This document shows, piece after piece, positions 1 through 10,111 of a stretch of 64,000 nt of DNA (positions are counted from its first letter, which is position 1; each line of letters opens with the position of its first letter). Origin of the DNA: Glycine soja. Lineage: Eukaryota > Streptophyta > Magnoliopsida > Fabales > Fabaceae. The notes beneath the pieces were generated by a model. It did not search any database. It saw only the letters and a list, made by a program, of their open reading frames with translations, and was not told the origin of the DNA. The translations under genes were made by a program, and so were the position numbers. Location: assembly GCF_004193775.1 (NCBI RefSeq), contig NC_041019.1:36470150-36534149 (forward strand), in the 5' to 3' direction.

Positions 1-2165
1 GTTGTCAATTAATTAAAAATCCCTTTTAATATAGCTTTCAAAATATTTATTATTTCCTATTAAAAATATCTATTATTAAAATTAAAAAATTAAAAAATTA
101 AAAATATCTATAGTTAATAATAATAAAATATACTCCCAATATATATACAAATTATTTTCTATTACTTTTTTAATGCAAAGCTATATAAAAAGGCATAGAT
201 ATTGTATTAGTTGGTACTTAGTATTTATATTGTTGTCTCACTTGACCAAATTTTATATATTGTTCACCAAACAAATAAAGTAAATTATATCTTCCCCCGC
301 TATTGTTGGTTTGTATTCAATGTTCTGTTTGTTCCAGCATATCACAAGTAAAGTAAATTATATTGCTTAAAGGTTCTTTTGGCAAGTCACTTGCTTCTTT
401 CGCTCAAGGTGAGTTTCTTTTTGTTCCAGCATATCACAATCCTCGACATTTTGGCAATTATTTGTTCCAGGTGATCTCAAATTGGATCATTTCCTCCCTC
501 CCCTTCAAGATGATAATAATTCATAATATGAGGATTTTTAGATTGACGTTGTCTATGTTATGTTTCTTTTTGTTCCCCATGAATGTAAGTATTCCCTCAC
601 TATTGACATTGTTATTCTGTAAATTGTACATGATGTTTCTACTCTACAGCAGTTGGAGGATTGAGATGCTATGAGAATCCAAAGAATAAGATTACTACAG
701 TACCTGCTAAGGAAGAGGAAATCTGGGGTGCATTGTTCAAGGTAACAAGATGACATGAGTTTAAATATAATTACCGGTGCTGCTCTCAGTTCTCTTTGCA
801 AAATATTATTTTCATCTGTTTAGAACAGGGAATCAGTGATCAGTCCCAACAGTAATATAAGGTTAATGTCAGTTGAGACTGCATTAGGTACAAAGGAAAT
901 ATGTGAGGTCAGAGACAATAGAATAGGAGTTCATAAAAAGCCTACACATACAACGAAAATTTCACTAAATGGAAAGTGTAGTGTCCAAAATGAATGGGTT
1001 AGACTAATTTAAACTTAAATCTTCATATCACTTTTGAAGGTAATCTTAGAGCTTAAGAAGTTAGAGTTGAACTAGGATTGTCAGTTGCAACTAAATTTCA
1101 CCGAGGTAATAACATTGTAAGTTCCTAAGAGCAAAATTATAATCTAAGCAAGTTCGGTTAGGCTCTCAAGTGGTTGACAAGTCTTGTTTAGGTGGCCTTT
1201 TTGGCCTTGGTTAACAAGAAAATCGAGTGTTAGGTACAAAAATTGGAAAGCTCCACTACACATAAAAGTGGTATTATTTATTTCAATATTTGTTTCTGCA
1301 TTCATGGTTAGTTTGCTTATTTTGGCCGTGTGGCTCTCTCCATTTATGAACTTTGAGACTTATATATTATGATATATTTTGTCTATTAGATGCGATGAAC
1401 TATAAGGTGGAAGGGTCAGTAGTCCTTGCAGGCACAGAGTAAAAGATCCATTTTCAAAAAGAGTACCGTGTGATGCATTATTGGAGTAATGTGTTTATGT
1501 GCTTGCGAGGCCATGTAAATACCTTTAATGATAACTATGAGAAGAGTGCGTCTGGTAGTAGAGTTTATTATGGTGTTCATTAGCTAGGATTTTCTCTATT
1601 TCTCTTGTACAGTTGTGCTTTCTAATGTAATAAAAGATATGCTTCTGGCTTGAGATTCTCTAATATTGATTCTATGCAAAGTGTGTTCGTATATGATGAT
1701 TAATAAGCTTCCAGCTAGTAATAATTTAAGGAAAAATAGTACTTGGACACTCATGTTATAGCAAGGCAAGGTTGAGAAGGGCAGATTCCAATGCCAAGGT
1801 GTATCCCTAGTTACCAAACAGGTCATAGCCTTTCTAGTTAGGCTCTTAAATTGGCACCCTAGAATTGTCTTCTTATTAGAGGTGTTCATGTTAAACATAT
1901 TTACCTACAGTTGAAGATGATAGGTACATATTAAAGACATTTACTTACAGTTAGGAGATGTAAGTATAAGTTAATGACTTTTACCTACACACTATACATA
2001 GTAGGTAAAACCTATAGTGATAGACAATTAATCATCATTATATTCCTCCTCAATGTTGACAGAAGAAACGTCCGTAGGACAAAGTCTATTATACATTTAC
2101 CTACGAATTTTTTTATTTATAGTGACAGTTTTTGTCCGTAGGTATAGGTCATTTTTCTTGTAGTA
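1..2165 (+). mobile_element. CACTA-1 (Pack-CACTA), 3' part, copy 0
   Basis: This is the right-hand part of the element seen complete at 35920-41316; the left part lies outside the window. It ends in CATTTTTCTTGTAGTA followed by AGG, the same end and 3-bp flank as in the other copies. The last 250 bases carry repeated TACCTACA/TGTAGGTA words in both orientations, the clustered subterminal motif expected where a CACTA transposase binds. The rest is AT-rich and has only a short exon-like piece at 667-741. No transposase is present, so the element is non-autonomous. The body aligns by eye along its length with 8214-10048, 39139-41316 and 55388-57530. Confidence 0.75.
667..741 (+). pseudogene. exon-like fragment of an unassigned captured gene, copy 0
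   Basis: An open 25-codon stretch reads CYENPKNKIT...EEIWGALFK and ends at a good splice donor (AAG|GTAACA). Copies lie at 8885-8959, 39813-39887 and, shortened, 56027-56083. Conserved reading and donor suggest a real exon captured by CACTA-1, but I do not recognise the family. An upstream stretch (about 420-590) may belong to the same gene; its frame is unclear. Confidence 0.35.
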
Positions 2166-2168
2166 AGG

Positions 2169-2470
2169 CAAAATAACAAATAACAAATGTGAAACCAAGG
2201 CATTAATGTACCCACGGAATTAAAAATTACAAGATCATGTCATATTTTCTTTTAAGGCTGAACATTCATACATGTAATTTTGCTAGTATAAGAAATAAGT
2301 AAAACATATTAACAAATGCTAAAGATTTGGTTTATAAGAATAATTTGTTCAATAGTGACCAAATTTTGCTATCTTTATAATTTCTTAGTCACTGTCTTCC
2401 AGTCTATTGATTCTCTATTCAAGATCCATTAACCCCTCAGTATATTGTCATGATTCATTTTTCCCATTTC
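2169..2470 (+). repeat. start of foldback left arm, first piece, copy 0
   Basis: The sequence just outside the CACTA-1 end matches 10052-10345, 41320-41550 and 57534-57785, where it opens the large inverted repeat. Here it is cut at 2470 by a solo LTR and resumes at 5500-5577. Only the outermost part of the left arm survives, so this copy cannot fold back on itself. Confidence 0.7.
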
Positions 2471-5400
2471 TGTAACATCCCAATTTTTCATAAACTAGAT
2501 TAAAAAGAATTGTTATTTATAAATAAATAGAATTTTAAAAATAATGATGAGATTTTATAAATAAATAAATAAGGAGATATAATTATTAATTAAAATAATA
2601 ATTTGAGAGAAAATAAAAAGGGTATTTTATTTATTTGTTTCATAGAGAATAAAATAAAGTTTGTTTTTATAAAATAATAAATAATAAATAAATAAATAGA
2701 GTAAATAATAGGTCGAAAATGCCCCTAGCTATAAATAGCAACATGATAGGTCAATTTTTTTCTCTCTTCTCTCAAAACCCTCTCTTTTTTTCGCAGGCCA
2801 CCTAACCCGTCTCAGAAACATTATGATCTCGGCCTCATTTTCCGTTGGATCGTTGTGAAAGTTGAGTACCTTGTTCGCAACCCAATTCTCACCATTCTCA
2901 CCGTTGGGAATTTTGAAATTATGTCTGAGCTAAGAGAAATACCCCTCACATTGTAGCATTTTCCTTTCCCGCAGAAACCCAGATCTGTCTCGGAAAAACT
3001 ACGATCCCGGTTTCATTAACCGTTGGATTTTCATGAAATTTGGATATGTTGTTGGAAATTCAGTTTCGCACGCTTTGACTGTTGGGATTTCGGAGATAAT
3101 ATTTGTGGAGGGAGAAAAATAAATCGCATGATGACAGTACAAGTGGAGGCTTCAATCCCTTCTCTGTCCCTTTGACGTTTAGGAACTCTATCGGAGCAGT
3201 TAGAGGAAAAAAATTGGAGGAATCTCAGGGAACCGCTAGAGATGCTGCTATCGTTGACTGAAGACACGTGAGCCCGCTTAGAGGTAAGGGATGAGTTATT
3301 CACAATTGGGGATTAGTGAGAACATATGTAGGGATCCTTAGAGATATCAATTGGAATGGGTTTTGGGGTATTTTTGCAATTTTCATTTTATCCTTTTAAT
3401 TATTACAATGAATTATATATGTTTGATGAATTAGTTGATGTCCCAATGAGAAATTGCTATGAAATTGATGTATTTTTGTGTTGAGTGTGAACCCCTTAGA
3501 AAAATTAAGCTCTTTTTATTAACATAAATTATATTTTAAATAATATTATTCAATGACTTATTTTATATAAATTATTATCTTGTTCTAATTTTTCTACAAC
3601 GATGATCAACATGTTATGTGTATATAATTATTGTAATACTAAAATAATAAATTAAAGAAAATTGTAAGGTTAATGTCTAGTGGTAATTTCTTTTGACGTG
3701 ATATTAAATTAATTATTATAGAAATCCTTTGATAAAAAAACAATGTAGTTTAATTTACTATATACATATACATATATATGTTTTGTATCATGCAAATATT
3801 ATTATTGTGTGATGTGTATGAGTTATAAGGTGTAATAAGTTATTATAATGATATTATGATATTATAGTGAAAATTGAGTAGTACAAAGTTGAATGTGTCA
3901 ATTTGCGAGATACATGTAAAAATAAGATGATTGATGTGATGTTATGAGATGTTAAATTGTGGGCATGATATTTGATTGTGAATAAGTGTGTGTTTGACAC
4001 TTGATGTGACAATAATTATATTGTGAGCTATGAATTATACAATAACCCAACCAGTGTTATCTTGAGAAAAGCGTTGACGCACAGTGTTTAAGAGAAAATA
4101 TAGGTTTCCTAGTTAGGAACCAGTGTTAAATTGTAGCGCAATCGTGTTAAACATGTTTGAAACATGAGTGTGAGGTCGTGATATTGTATAATTCATGAGC
4201 AGTGTTTATAAATGAAATATGTGATGAATTATGGAATAATATGTTGCCTTGAGATTATAATATTGTTATTGAGATTGAGTAAAAGTGTAAAGTAGAACAT
4301 GTGTTGAATTGTGAGATATGTGAAAACATGTGATTGTGGATTGTGACATTATGAGATGTGAAATTGTGAATGAGTTTTGGTTGTGAATAAGTGTGTGATT
4401 AACTCTTGATGTGACATTATTCGTGTTGTAAGCTATGAATTGTACAATAATCCGACCAGTGTTATCTTGAGAAAAGTGTAAATGCGCAGTGTTAAAGAGA
4501 AAGTGTAGGTTTCCTATTTAGGAACTAGTGTTAAAGAGAAAGTGTAGGTTCCTATTTAGGAACCAGTGTTAAATTGTAGCGCAATATGTTGTGCGTGCTT
4601 AAGACACGAGTGTGAGGTTGTGGGTATTGTATAATTCACTAGCAGTGTCTGTGTGCTAAAATGATTTTAGGGGTTGGACCTGAATCAGGAGGGAGAGGCC
4701 CTGATAGACTCTTCGGAGTGTAGGCCTTGGGGGTCATCGGGTTTGAGTGCTTCTTTAAGCCTATGCTGATCCCATATGGTCTTACTTAGTGAGAGTGACC
4801 TGACAAACCCATTGTGTGGTGTGTCTTGTTATGTACTCCTAAGCGCCGCAGGGTGGTTTTTCACTGACATGGTACCACATTGCATGTAGGCTTGAGTCTT
4901 AGCATCATAATTGTCTCATGCGCTTGCTAATTGTTTATTATGAAATTGAGGTGTTATTATGTCTTGATTAGAACGTGTGATTCTTGTGTAAGGTGATCGA
5001 TGGATGAAAAGTGAATTTTGAATGACAAAGTGATGAAATAATGTGAGATATGCAAAGTAAATTGTATTTGGCTACTATATGTTGTTTTGTTTCTCTCTAG
5101 TAGTTAGAAATGTGATAACTCACTCCCGGTTTGTTGTTTGTGTTTGGATCTTGTGATGATCTTGAACCTTGTGTTCGGGGGAGCAGATGGCTAGGTGAAG
5201 TGCTTAAAGGAACCTTGTGCTGAAGGACGTTGGGACACAATGCTTTGATAGGATGTGACAGTGGGACATAAGTTTTATATTAATTGCATAATGTTAGTCT
5301 ATTTTATTTTATCTCACTGATTTAACAAAATATTTTTGTAAATTTTGACGGTCTTGTTTCGAGCCAAATATATTTTTAATAAGTTTTAATTGATAATAGT

Positions 5401-5494
5401 GAAGTGAATGTGAACCTTTTACCCGTGTGAATTTGGTTACCGATATTTTTTTATATATTTTATTTATTTATATGTCGGGGTAGAGGGTGTCACA
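2471..5494 (+). mobile_element. solo LTR, 3.0 kb, with ATTTC target duplication
   Basis: The insert begins TGTAACATCCC and ends GGGTGTCACA, so it has the TG...CA ends of an LTR. It is flanked by a perfect 5-bp duplication, ATTTC at 2466-2470 and 5495-5499. The uninterrupted site reads through at about 10345 (CCCATTTCCATCTCC). A TATA-like CTATAAATAG lies near 2729, followed by a pyrimidine-rich leader. There is no gag, pol, primer-binding site or second LTR within the duplication, so this is a solo LTR left by LTR-LTR recombination. Length and ends resemble chromovirus (Tekay/Del) LTRs; that family assignment is inference. Confidence 0.85.
4029..4645 (+). repeat. two-copy internal repeat in the 3.0-kb LTR
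   Basis: A block of roughly 180 bases containing CCAGTGTTATCTTGAGAAAA and TAGGAACCAGTGTTAAATTG occurs at about 4029-4205 and again at about 4443-4645. The second copy carries a further nested duplication of the AGTGTTAAAGAGAAAGTGTA segment near 4520. Confidence 0.7.
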
Positions 5495-5499
5495 ATTTC

Positions 5500-5577
5500 C
5501 ATCTCCATAGTCTTCCTCCAAAGCCTCCATCTCTTGGGTCAACAATGCCTTGAGAAGGATTTCCAAATTGAACAGTT
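5500..5577 (+). repeat. start of foldback left arm, second piece, copy 0
   Basis: It continues 2169-2470 on the far side of the solo LTR and matches 10346-10430. It stops at GAACAGTT, where the AAA-ATPase part of CACTA-2 begins. Normal copies continue TTCAAAGGAG. Confidence 0.7.
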
Positions 5578-6276
5578 TACAATGTGAAAAATGTTAGCTA
5601 CACTTTTTATGCATAAAAAATAAAAAATAAAAAGTATCAAAATTTTTATAATAACTCATAAGCTCCACTTAATCAACAAAATTATATCCATTTGATAGTG
5701 ACACTTTCTGCATTCTGTTTCTAACATTCTTTCATTAAAAAAAATTATTTTAAGTCTTCTTGTAAGGCTGTAAAATAGAAGTGAAAAAAAAATCACACAT
5801 TGCTTTTACCTCTGGGCATAACCTCCATGACGTCACACATTGTTGTCAGTGCGCGTGCTTGTTGCGAGCTAATTTTTCTAGGGACACGGAACATATTCAC
5901 TTCTATCTCATGATCATGATGCAAAAGCATTAGCATCAAGCACCATGCACTCCATGGAAAGTGTCTTTTCTCTCTTTGTAGCCGTTAGAACTGATTTTAT
6001 CCAATTTTCGGTGCAGTCTTTTGGCTGCAATTACATATGTCTATGGGCATATGATTCCATTCCACCAAAGAATATACATGCATATGCACACATTATTCCA
6101 TTTTAATTATATTATAAAACATTACATATATAGTTCTGAGGCTTTTTTTTTTGCATATGTAGTCATTTGAGCTTCTTGGATGGTATATCTACAATATGCT
6201 TCTTACATTCAACCTAATATTATTTCTTTCAAGCTATCTAAGTGAAATAAATGTTATCTCTCTTCAATCTTTTTAG

Positions 6277-6584
6277 GATAGTTTTGGATGATTGCATGAT
6301 AGGGGGGAAGGAAGCCCGAAAACAAAATAGAACTTTGACTAAGCTTTTCCCAAATAAAATTACAATTCACATGCCACAGGTATATATAGGGGAATATTTG
6401 TAGGGTATTTTCCTCTCCTTATACTGTATTCATAGTATATTTCCTTGTATAAGATGAGGCTATTCATAATATATTTCATGGTATAGGATAAGGCTCTACT
6501 AGCATCCTGGAAGCAGCAACTGGATCGAGAAGTTGAGACTCAAAATTAAAGGAAATTTACATCACTTGCACATAGTGAGTGCCT
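6277..6584 (+). pseudogene. AAA-type ATPase fragment, two exons (CACTA-2 capture)
   Basis: Exon 6277-6379 follows a TTTTTAG acceptor and encodes parts reading DSFG, then LTKLFPNKITIHMPQ. The second exon, 6487-6584, reads ALLASWKQQLDQEVET in the 28-kb copy and slightly changed here. In plant AAA ATPases of the At4g28000/At1g64110 type, this stretch lies between the N-terminal region and the Walker-containing AAA core. The family match is from memory. The first exon shifts frame at the G-run near 6301-6306 and the second shifts after VET, so the copy is dead. No Walker A or B motif is included. Intron borders are kept, showing capture from genomic DNA. Confidence 0.7.
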
Positions 6585-6999
6585 TGTGTTTGCTTGTTAA
6601 TTTAATTCGTTGGCATAATTGAAAGGCATGTTTATTGCAACATCTACATATTTTCATGCAAAAACAGAGTTGGAGGCAATAGTACTTTCCTTAATATGTT
6701 ATTTCATTGTGGTACTAAGTAATTCACAGTATGATTTATATATGAATGGATGGGATACCAATTAAACAATCAATGCAACTTATGCTTTTCCATGGAAGTT
6801 TGTTTCCTTTGCATGTATGTCCTTTAGATCACCACTTTTTAAGGTTTGGAGAATGGTGTTATTGTATCAATTGTGCAAGGACGTTTAAGATAATGAGAAG
6901 TGAGTTAGTATCCCTTTTGGTCTTTATTTGATTATGTAATTTTTTGCAAATCTATATAGGAGAATTTAGACCGTTGATTTATTTGGTCTGTTTGTGAAT

Positions 7000-7409
7000 C
7001 CTGCAATAAATTAGAAACTAAGACGGTTCTAAAAGAACCGTTGTAGTATGTTTTAGAAACTAGGCGGTTGTAAAAATAGTCGTCTTAGTTTCTAAGACAT
7101 ACGACGACGATTCTTTTAAAACCGTCTTAGAATGTTAAACTCTCTAAGACAGTTATTCAATAACCGTCTTAGAATTCGCATGTTGACTACACTATATTAC
7201 GCCGGTTTAGCACGTAGAACCGCCTTTGTATAAATTAGATTCTAAGGCGGTTGTTGGATAATCGTCTTAGAAAATGTTACTTTCTACGACGGTTCAAAAA
7301 CTGTCGTTGTAAATACATTGTGATATAATGACACTGGCATCTAAGACGGTTTAAAACCGTCATAAAAGATCTTAAATAACCGACTTAAAAGACCATTATT
7401 GTAATAGTG
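7000..7409 (+). repeat. CACTA-2 3' subterminal repeat cluster
   Basis: About ten copies of a 12-bp word close to TCTAAGACGGTT lie in alternating orientation, so neighbours form short hairpins. Such clusters adjoin CACTA ends and are the usual transposase-binding sites. The block ends at TAGTG (7405-7409). Confidence 0.7.
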
Positions 7410-7532
7410 TCTGTTCAAATAAGAAAGAGCATCAATAAGTTCTTGACAATTCTTAAACAGCATGGCCTGACAAAAGCTGAGGTTCTTAATATATTAAACA
7501 TTGGGCCAACTGTTGATTTTAAACTATACCTA
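7410..7532 (+). pseudogene. RPC9 fragment, second half of the split exon
   Basis: From TCTGTTCAAAT the frame reads SVQIRKSINKFL, then LTKAEVLNILNIGP, up to a splice donor (GTAAGT). This matches the middle of RNA polymerase III subunit RPC9 (CRCP/RPB4-like). The first half of this exon is at 23687-23718, next to the CACTA-2 5' end, so the two are the sides of one insertion. Codon 12 of the stretch region reads CAG here, where copies at 38.4 and 54.6 kb have TAG. The final exon of RPC9 is absent. Confidence 0.8.
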
Positions 7533-8884
7533 GTAAGTATCAAAATTTTGATTTTCCAATTTATGTTACACCTAAGCATTTAGATAGAAGTTTGTAGTTC
7601 TGTAATGTTTTAGCTGTGACCATATTGTCAACAAATTATTTTAATAAATACATACGATCTGTATGTCTATCAAATTGATATAATGTATCAAATATTAAAA
7701 TTCAAAATTCAAATTTAAATTGAGATAGACTAAATTTAAACAATAGAGAGAAATAAAAAACTTAAAAATAAATTAGTGTGACATACTTGATATAGGAGAA
7801 GTTATGTAGCTTATCATGAAAAAGAGTGAGTAGTTCCTAATATTCCCTTGTTCAAGAGTGAATACTTTTATAAGGGTGAATTTATGCATCACAATATAAC
7901 ATGTTGGTCCCGAGTAAAATTTTAAAGTGAAGCTTCATCATCTTTGCATTCCAACATTGAAATTGTTGGGCTGGCCCATGTATTCCAACTTTAATAGATG
8001 TACATGTGTGATATTATAAAGTTGGAAAGCCTACACTAGCCCTCTAAATCTATCCCAAAGTAACTTTTTAATAAAAATATTAATTTTTTATTTTAATATT
8101 ATTTGTTAATTAATAGTATTACAAATAGTTGCATTTTTTCATTGAACTTGATTTACATCATGGAGGAGGATAAAAGCAATGCATATATAAATTTAACCTA
8201 CACTTCTTTGTAAGTTGTCAATTAATTAAAAATCCCTTTTAATATATCTTTTAAAATATTTATTATTTCCTATTAAAAATATCTATTATTAAAATTAAAA
8301 AATTAATATTTATCATAATTTATGATTTAATAATAATAATAAAATATACTCCCAGTATATATACATATTATTTTCTATTACTTTTTTTAATGCAAAGCTA
8401 TATAAAATGGCATAGCTATTGTATTAGTTGGTACTTAGTATTTATATTGTTGTCTCACTTGACCAAATTTTATATATTATTCACCAAACAAGTAAAGTAA
8501 ATTATATCTTCCCCTGCTATTGTTGGTTTGTATTCAATGTTCTGTTTGTTCCAGCATATCACAAGTAAAGTAAGTTATATTGCTTAAAGGTTTTTGTGGC
8601 AAGTCACTTGCCTTCTTTCCCTCAAGGTGTGTTTCTTTTTGTTCCAGCATATCACAATCCTCAGCATTTTGGCAACTATTTGTTCCAAGTGATCCTAGAT
8701 TGGATCATTTCCTCCCTCCCCTTCAAGATGATGATAATTCATTATATGAGGATTTTTACATTGACGTTGTGTATGTTCTATTTCTTTTTGTTCCCCATGA
8801 TTCTATGTATTCCCTCACTATTGACATTGTTATTTTGTAAATTGTATAGGAAGTTTCTACTCTACAACAGTTAGAGGATTAAGA

Positions 8885-8959
8885 TGCTATGAGAATCCAA
8901 AGAATAAGATTACTGTAGTACTTGCTGAGGAAGAGCAAATCTGGGGTGCATTCTTCAGG
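8885..8959 (+). pseudogene. exon-like fragment of an unassigned captured gene, copy 1
   Basis: This copy of the 667-741 fragment has the frame CYENPKNKIT and ends near a donor. The variants LAEEEQ and WGAFF show base changes among copies. Family unknown. Confidence 0.35.
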
Positions 8960-10111
8960 GTAACGAGATGACATGAGTTTAAATATAATTAACGGTGCTG
9001 CTCTCAGTTCTCTTTGCAGAATATTCTTTTCATTTGTTTAGAACAGAGAATCAGTGATCAGACCCCACAGTAATATAAGGTTAATGTCAGTTGAGACTGC
9101 AATAGGTACACAGGGAAAATGTGAGGTCAGAGACAATAGAATAGGAGTTCATAAAAAGCCAACACATACAACTAAATTTCACTAAACAGAAAGTGTAGTG
9201 TTCAAAATGAATGGGTTAGACTAATGTAAACTTAAATCTTCATATCACTTTTGAAGGTAATCTAAGAGCTTAAGAAGTTAGAGTTGAATATCCATTACGT
9301 AACTAGGATTGCCAGTTGCAAGTAAATTTCACCGAGGTAATAACATTGTAAGTTCCTAAGAGCAAAATTATAATCTAAGCAAGTTTGGTTAGGCTCTCAA
9401 GTGGTTGGCAAGTCTCGTTTAGGTGGTCTTTTTGGCCTTGGTTAACAAGAAAAACGAGTGTTAGGTACAAAAATTGGAAAGCTCCACTACACATAATAGT
9501 GGTATTATTTATTTCAATATTTGATTATGCATTCATGGTTAGTTTGCTTATTTTGATCGTGTGGTTTTCTCCATTTATAAACTTTGAGACTTATATCTTA
9601 TGATATATTTTGTCTATTTGATGCGATGAACTATCAGGTGGAAGGGTTAGCAGTCCTTGCAGGCACAGAGTAAAAGATCCATTTTCAAAAAGAGTACCGT
9701 GTGATGCATTACTGGAGTAATGTGTTTATGTGCTTGTGACGGTAAGGCTTGCATGCGAGGCCATGTAAATACCTTTAATGATAACTATGAGAAGAGTGCG
9801 ACTTTTAGTAGAGTTTATTATGGTGTTCATTAGCTAGGAGATGTAAGTAGAAGTTAATGACTTTTACCTACACACTATACATAGTAGGTAAAACCTATAG
9901 TGAAAGACAATTAGTCGTCATTATACGCCTCCTCAAAGTTGACAGAAGAAACGTCCGTAGGACAAAGTCTATTATACATATACCTATTGATTTTTTTATT
10001 TATAGTGACAGTTTTTGTCTGTAGGTATAGGTCATTTTTCTTGTAGTAAGGCAAAATAACAAATAACAAATGTGAAACCAAGGCATTAATGTACCCAAGG
10101 CATTAAAAATT

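Larger units (their letters stand above)
5578..7409 (+). mobile_element. CACTA-2 (Pack-CACTA), 3' part
   Basis: The segment 5578-6930 is nearly identical to 27064-28557 and carries the same AAA-ATPase exons. It runs on into about 480 bases found nowhere else here, full of TCTAAGACGGTT/AACCGTCTTAG words, and ends TTATTGTAATAGTG at 7409. That end abuts the middle of an RPC9 exon. The same words fill the CACTA-2 5' end at 23740-23880, so the two pieces belong to one element type. A 144-base segment present at 28370-28513 is absent here near 6888. The left edge is a rearrangement junction, not a transposon end. Confidence 0.7.
7410..10048 (+). mobile_element. CACTA-1, 3' half, copy 1
   Basis: It starts inside the RPC9 fragment and ends with the CACTA-1 3' terminus (TTTTTCTTGTAGTA) followed by AGG at 10049-10051. 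It is colinear with 38350-41316 except for a deletion of about 370 bases near 9836, where TTAGCTAGGA joins directly to GATGTAAGTAG. TAGGA occurs at both edges in the longer copies, so the deletion probably arose at short direct repeats. Confidence 0.8.

Noticed and set aside
1596..1898. Minus-strand 100-codon frame repeated at 40762 and 56946
   Set aside because: Copies carry in-frame and out-of-frame indels; it lies beside CACTA-1 subterminal repeats and resembles no protein I know.
8580..8874. Open frames around 363-674, 8580-8874, 39509-39820 and 55772-56164 as one membrane protein gene
   Set aside because: Hydrophobicity comes from T-rich DNA; different frames are open in different copies, and a splice-like boundary at CAAGGTGAG suggests intron or exon remnants.
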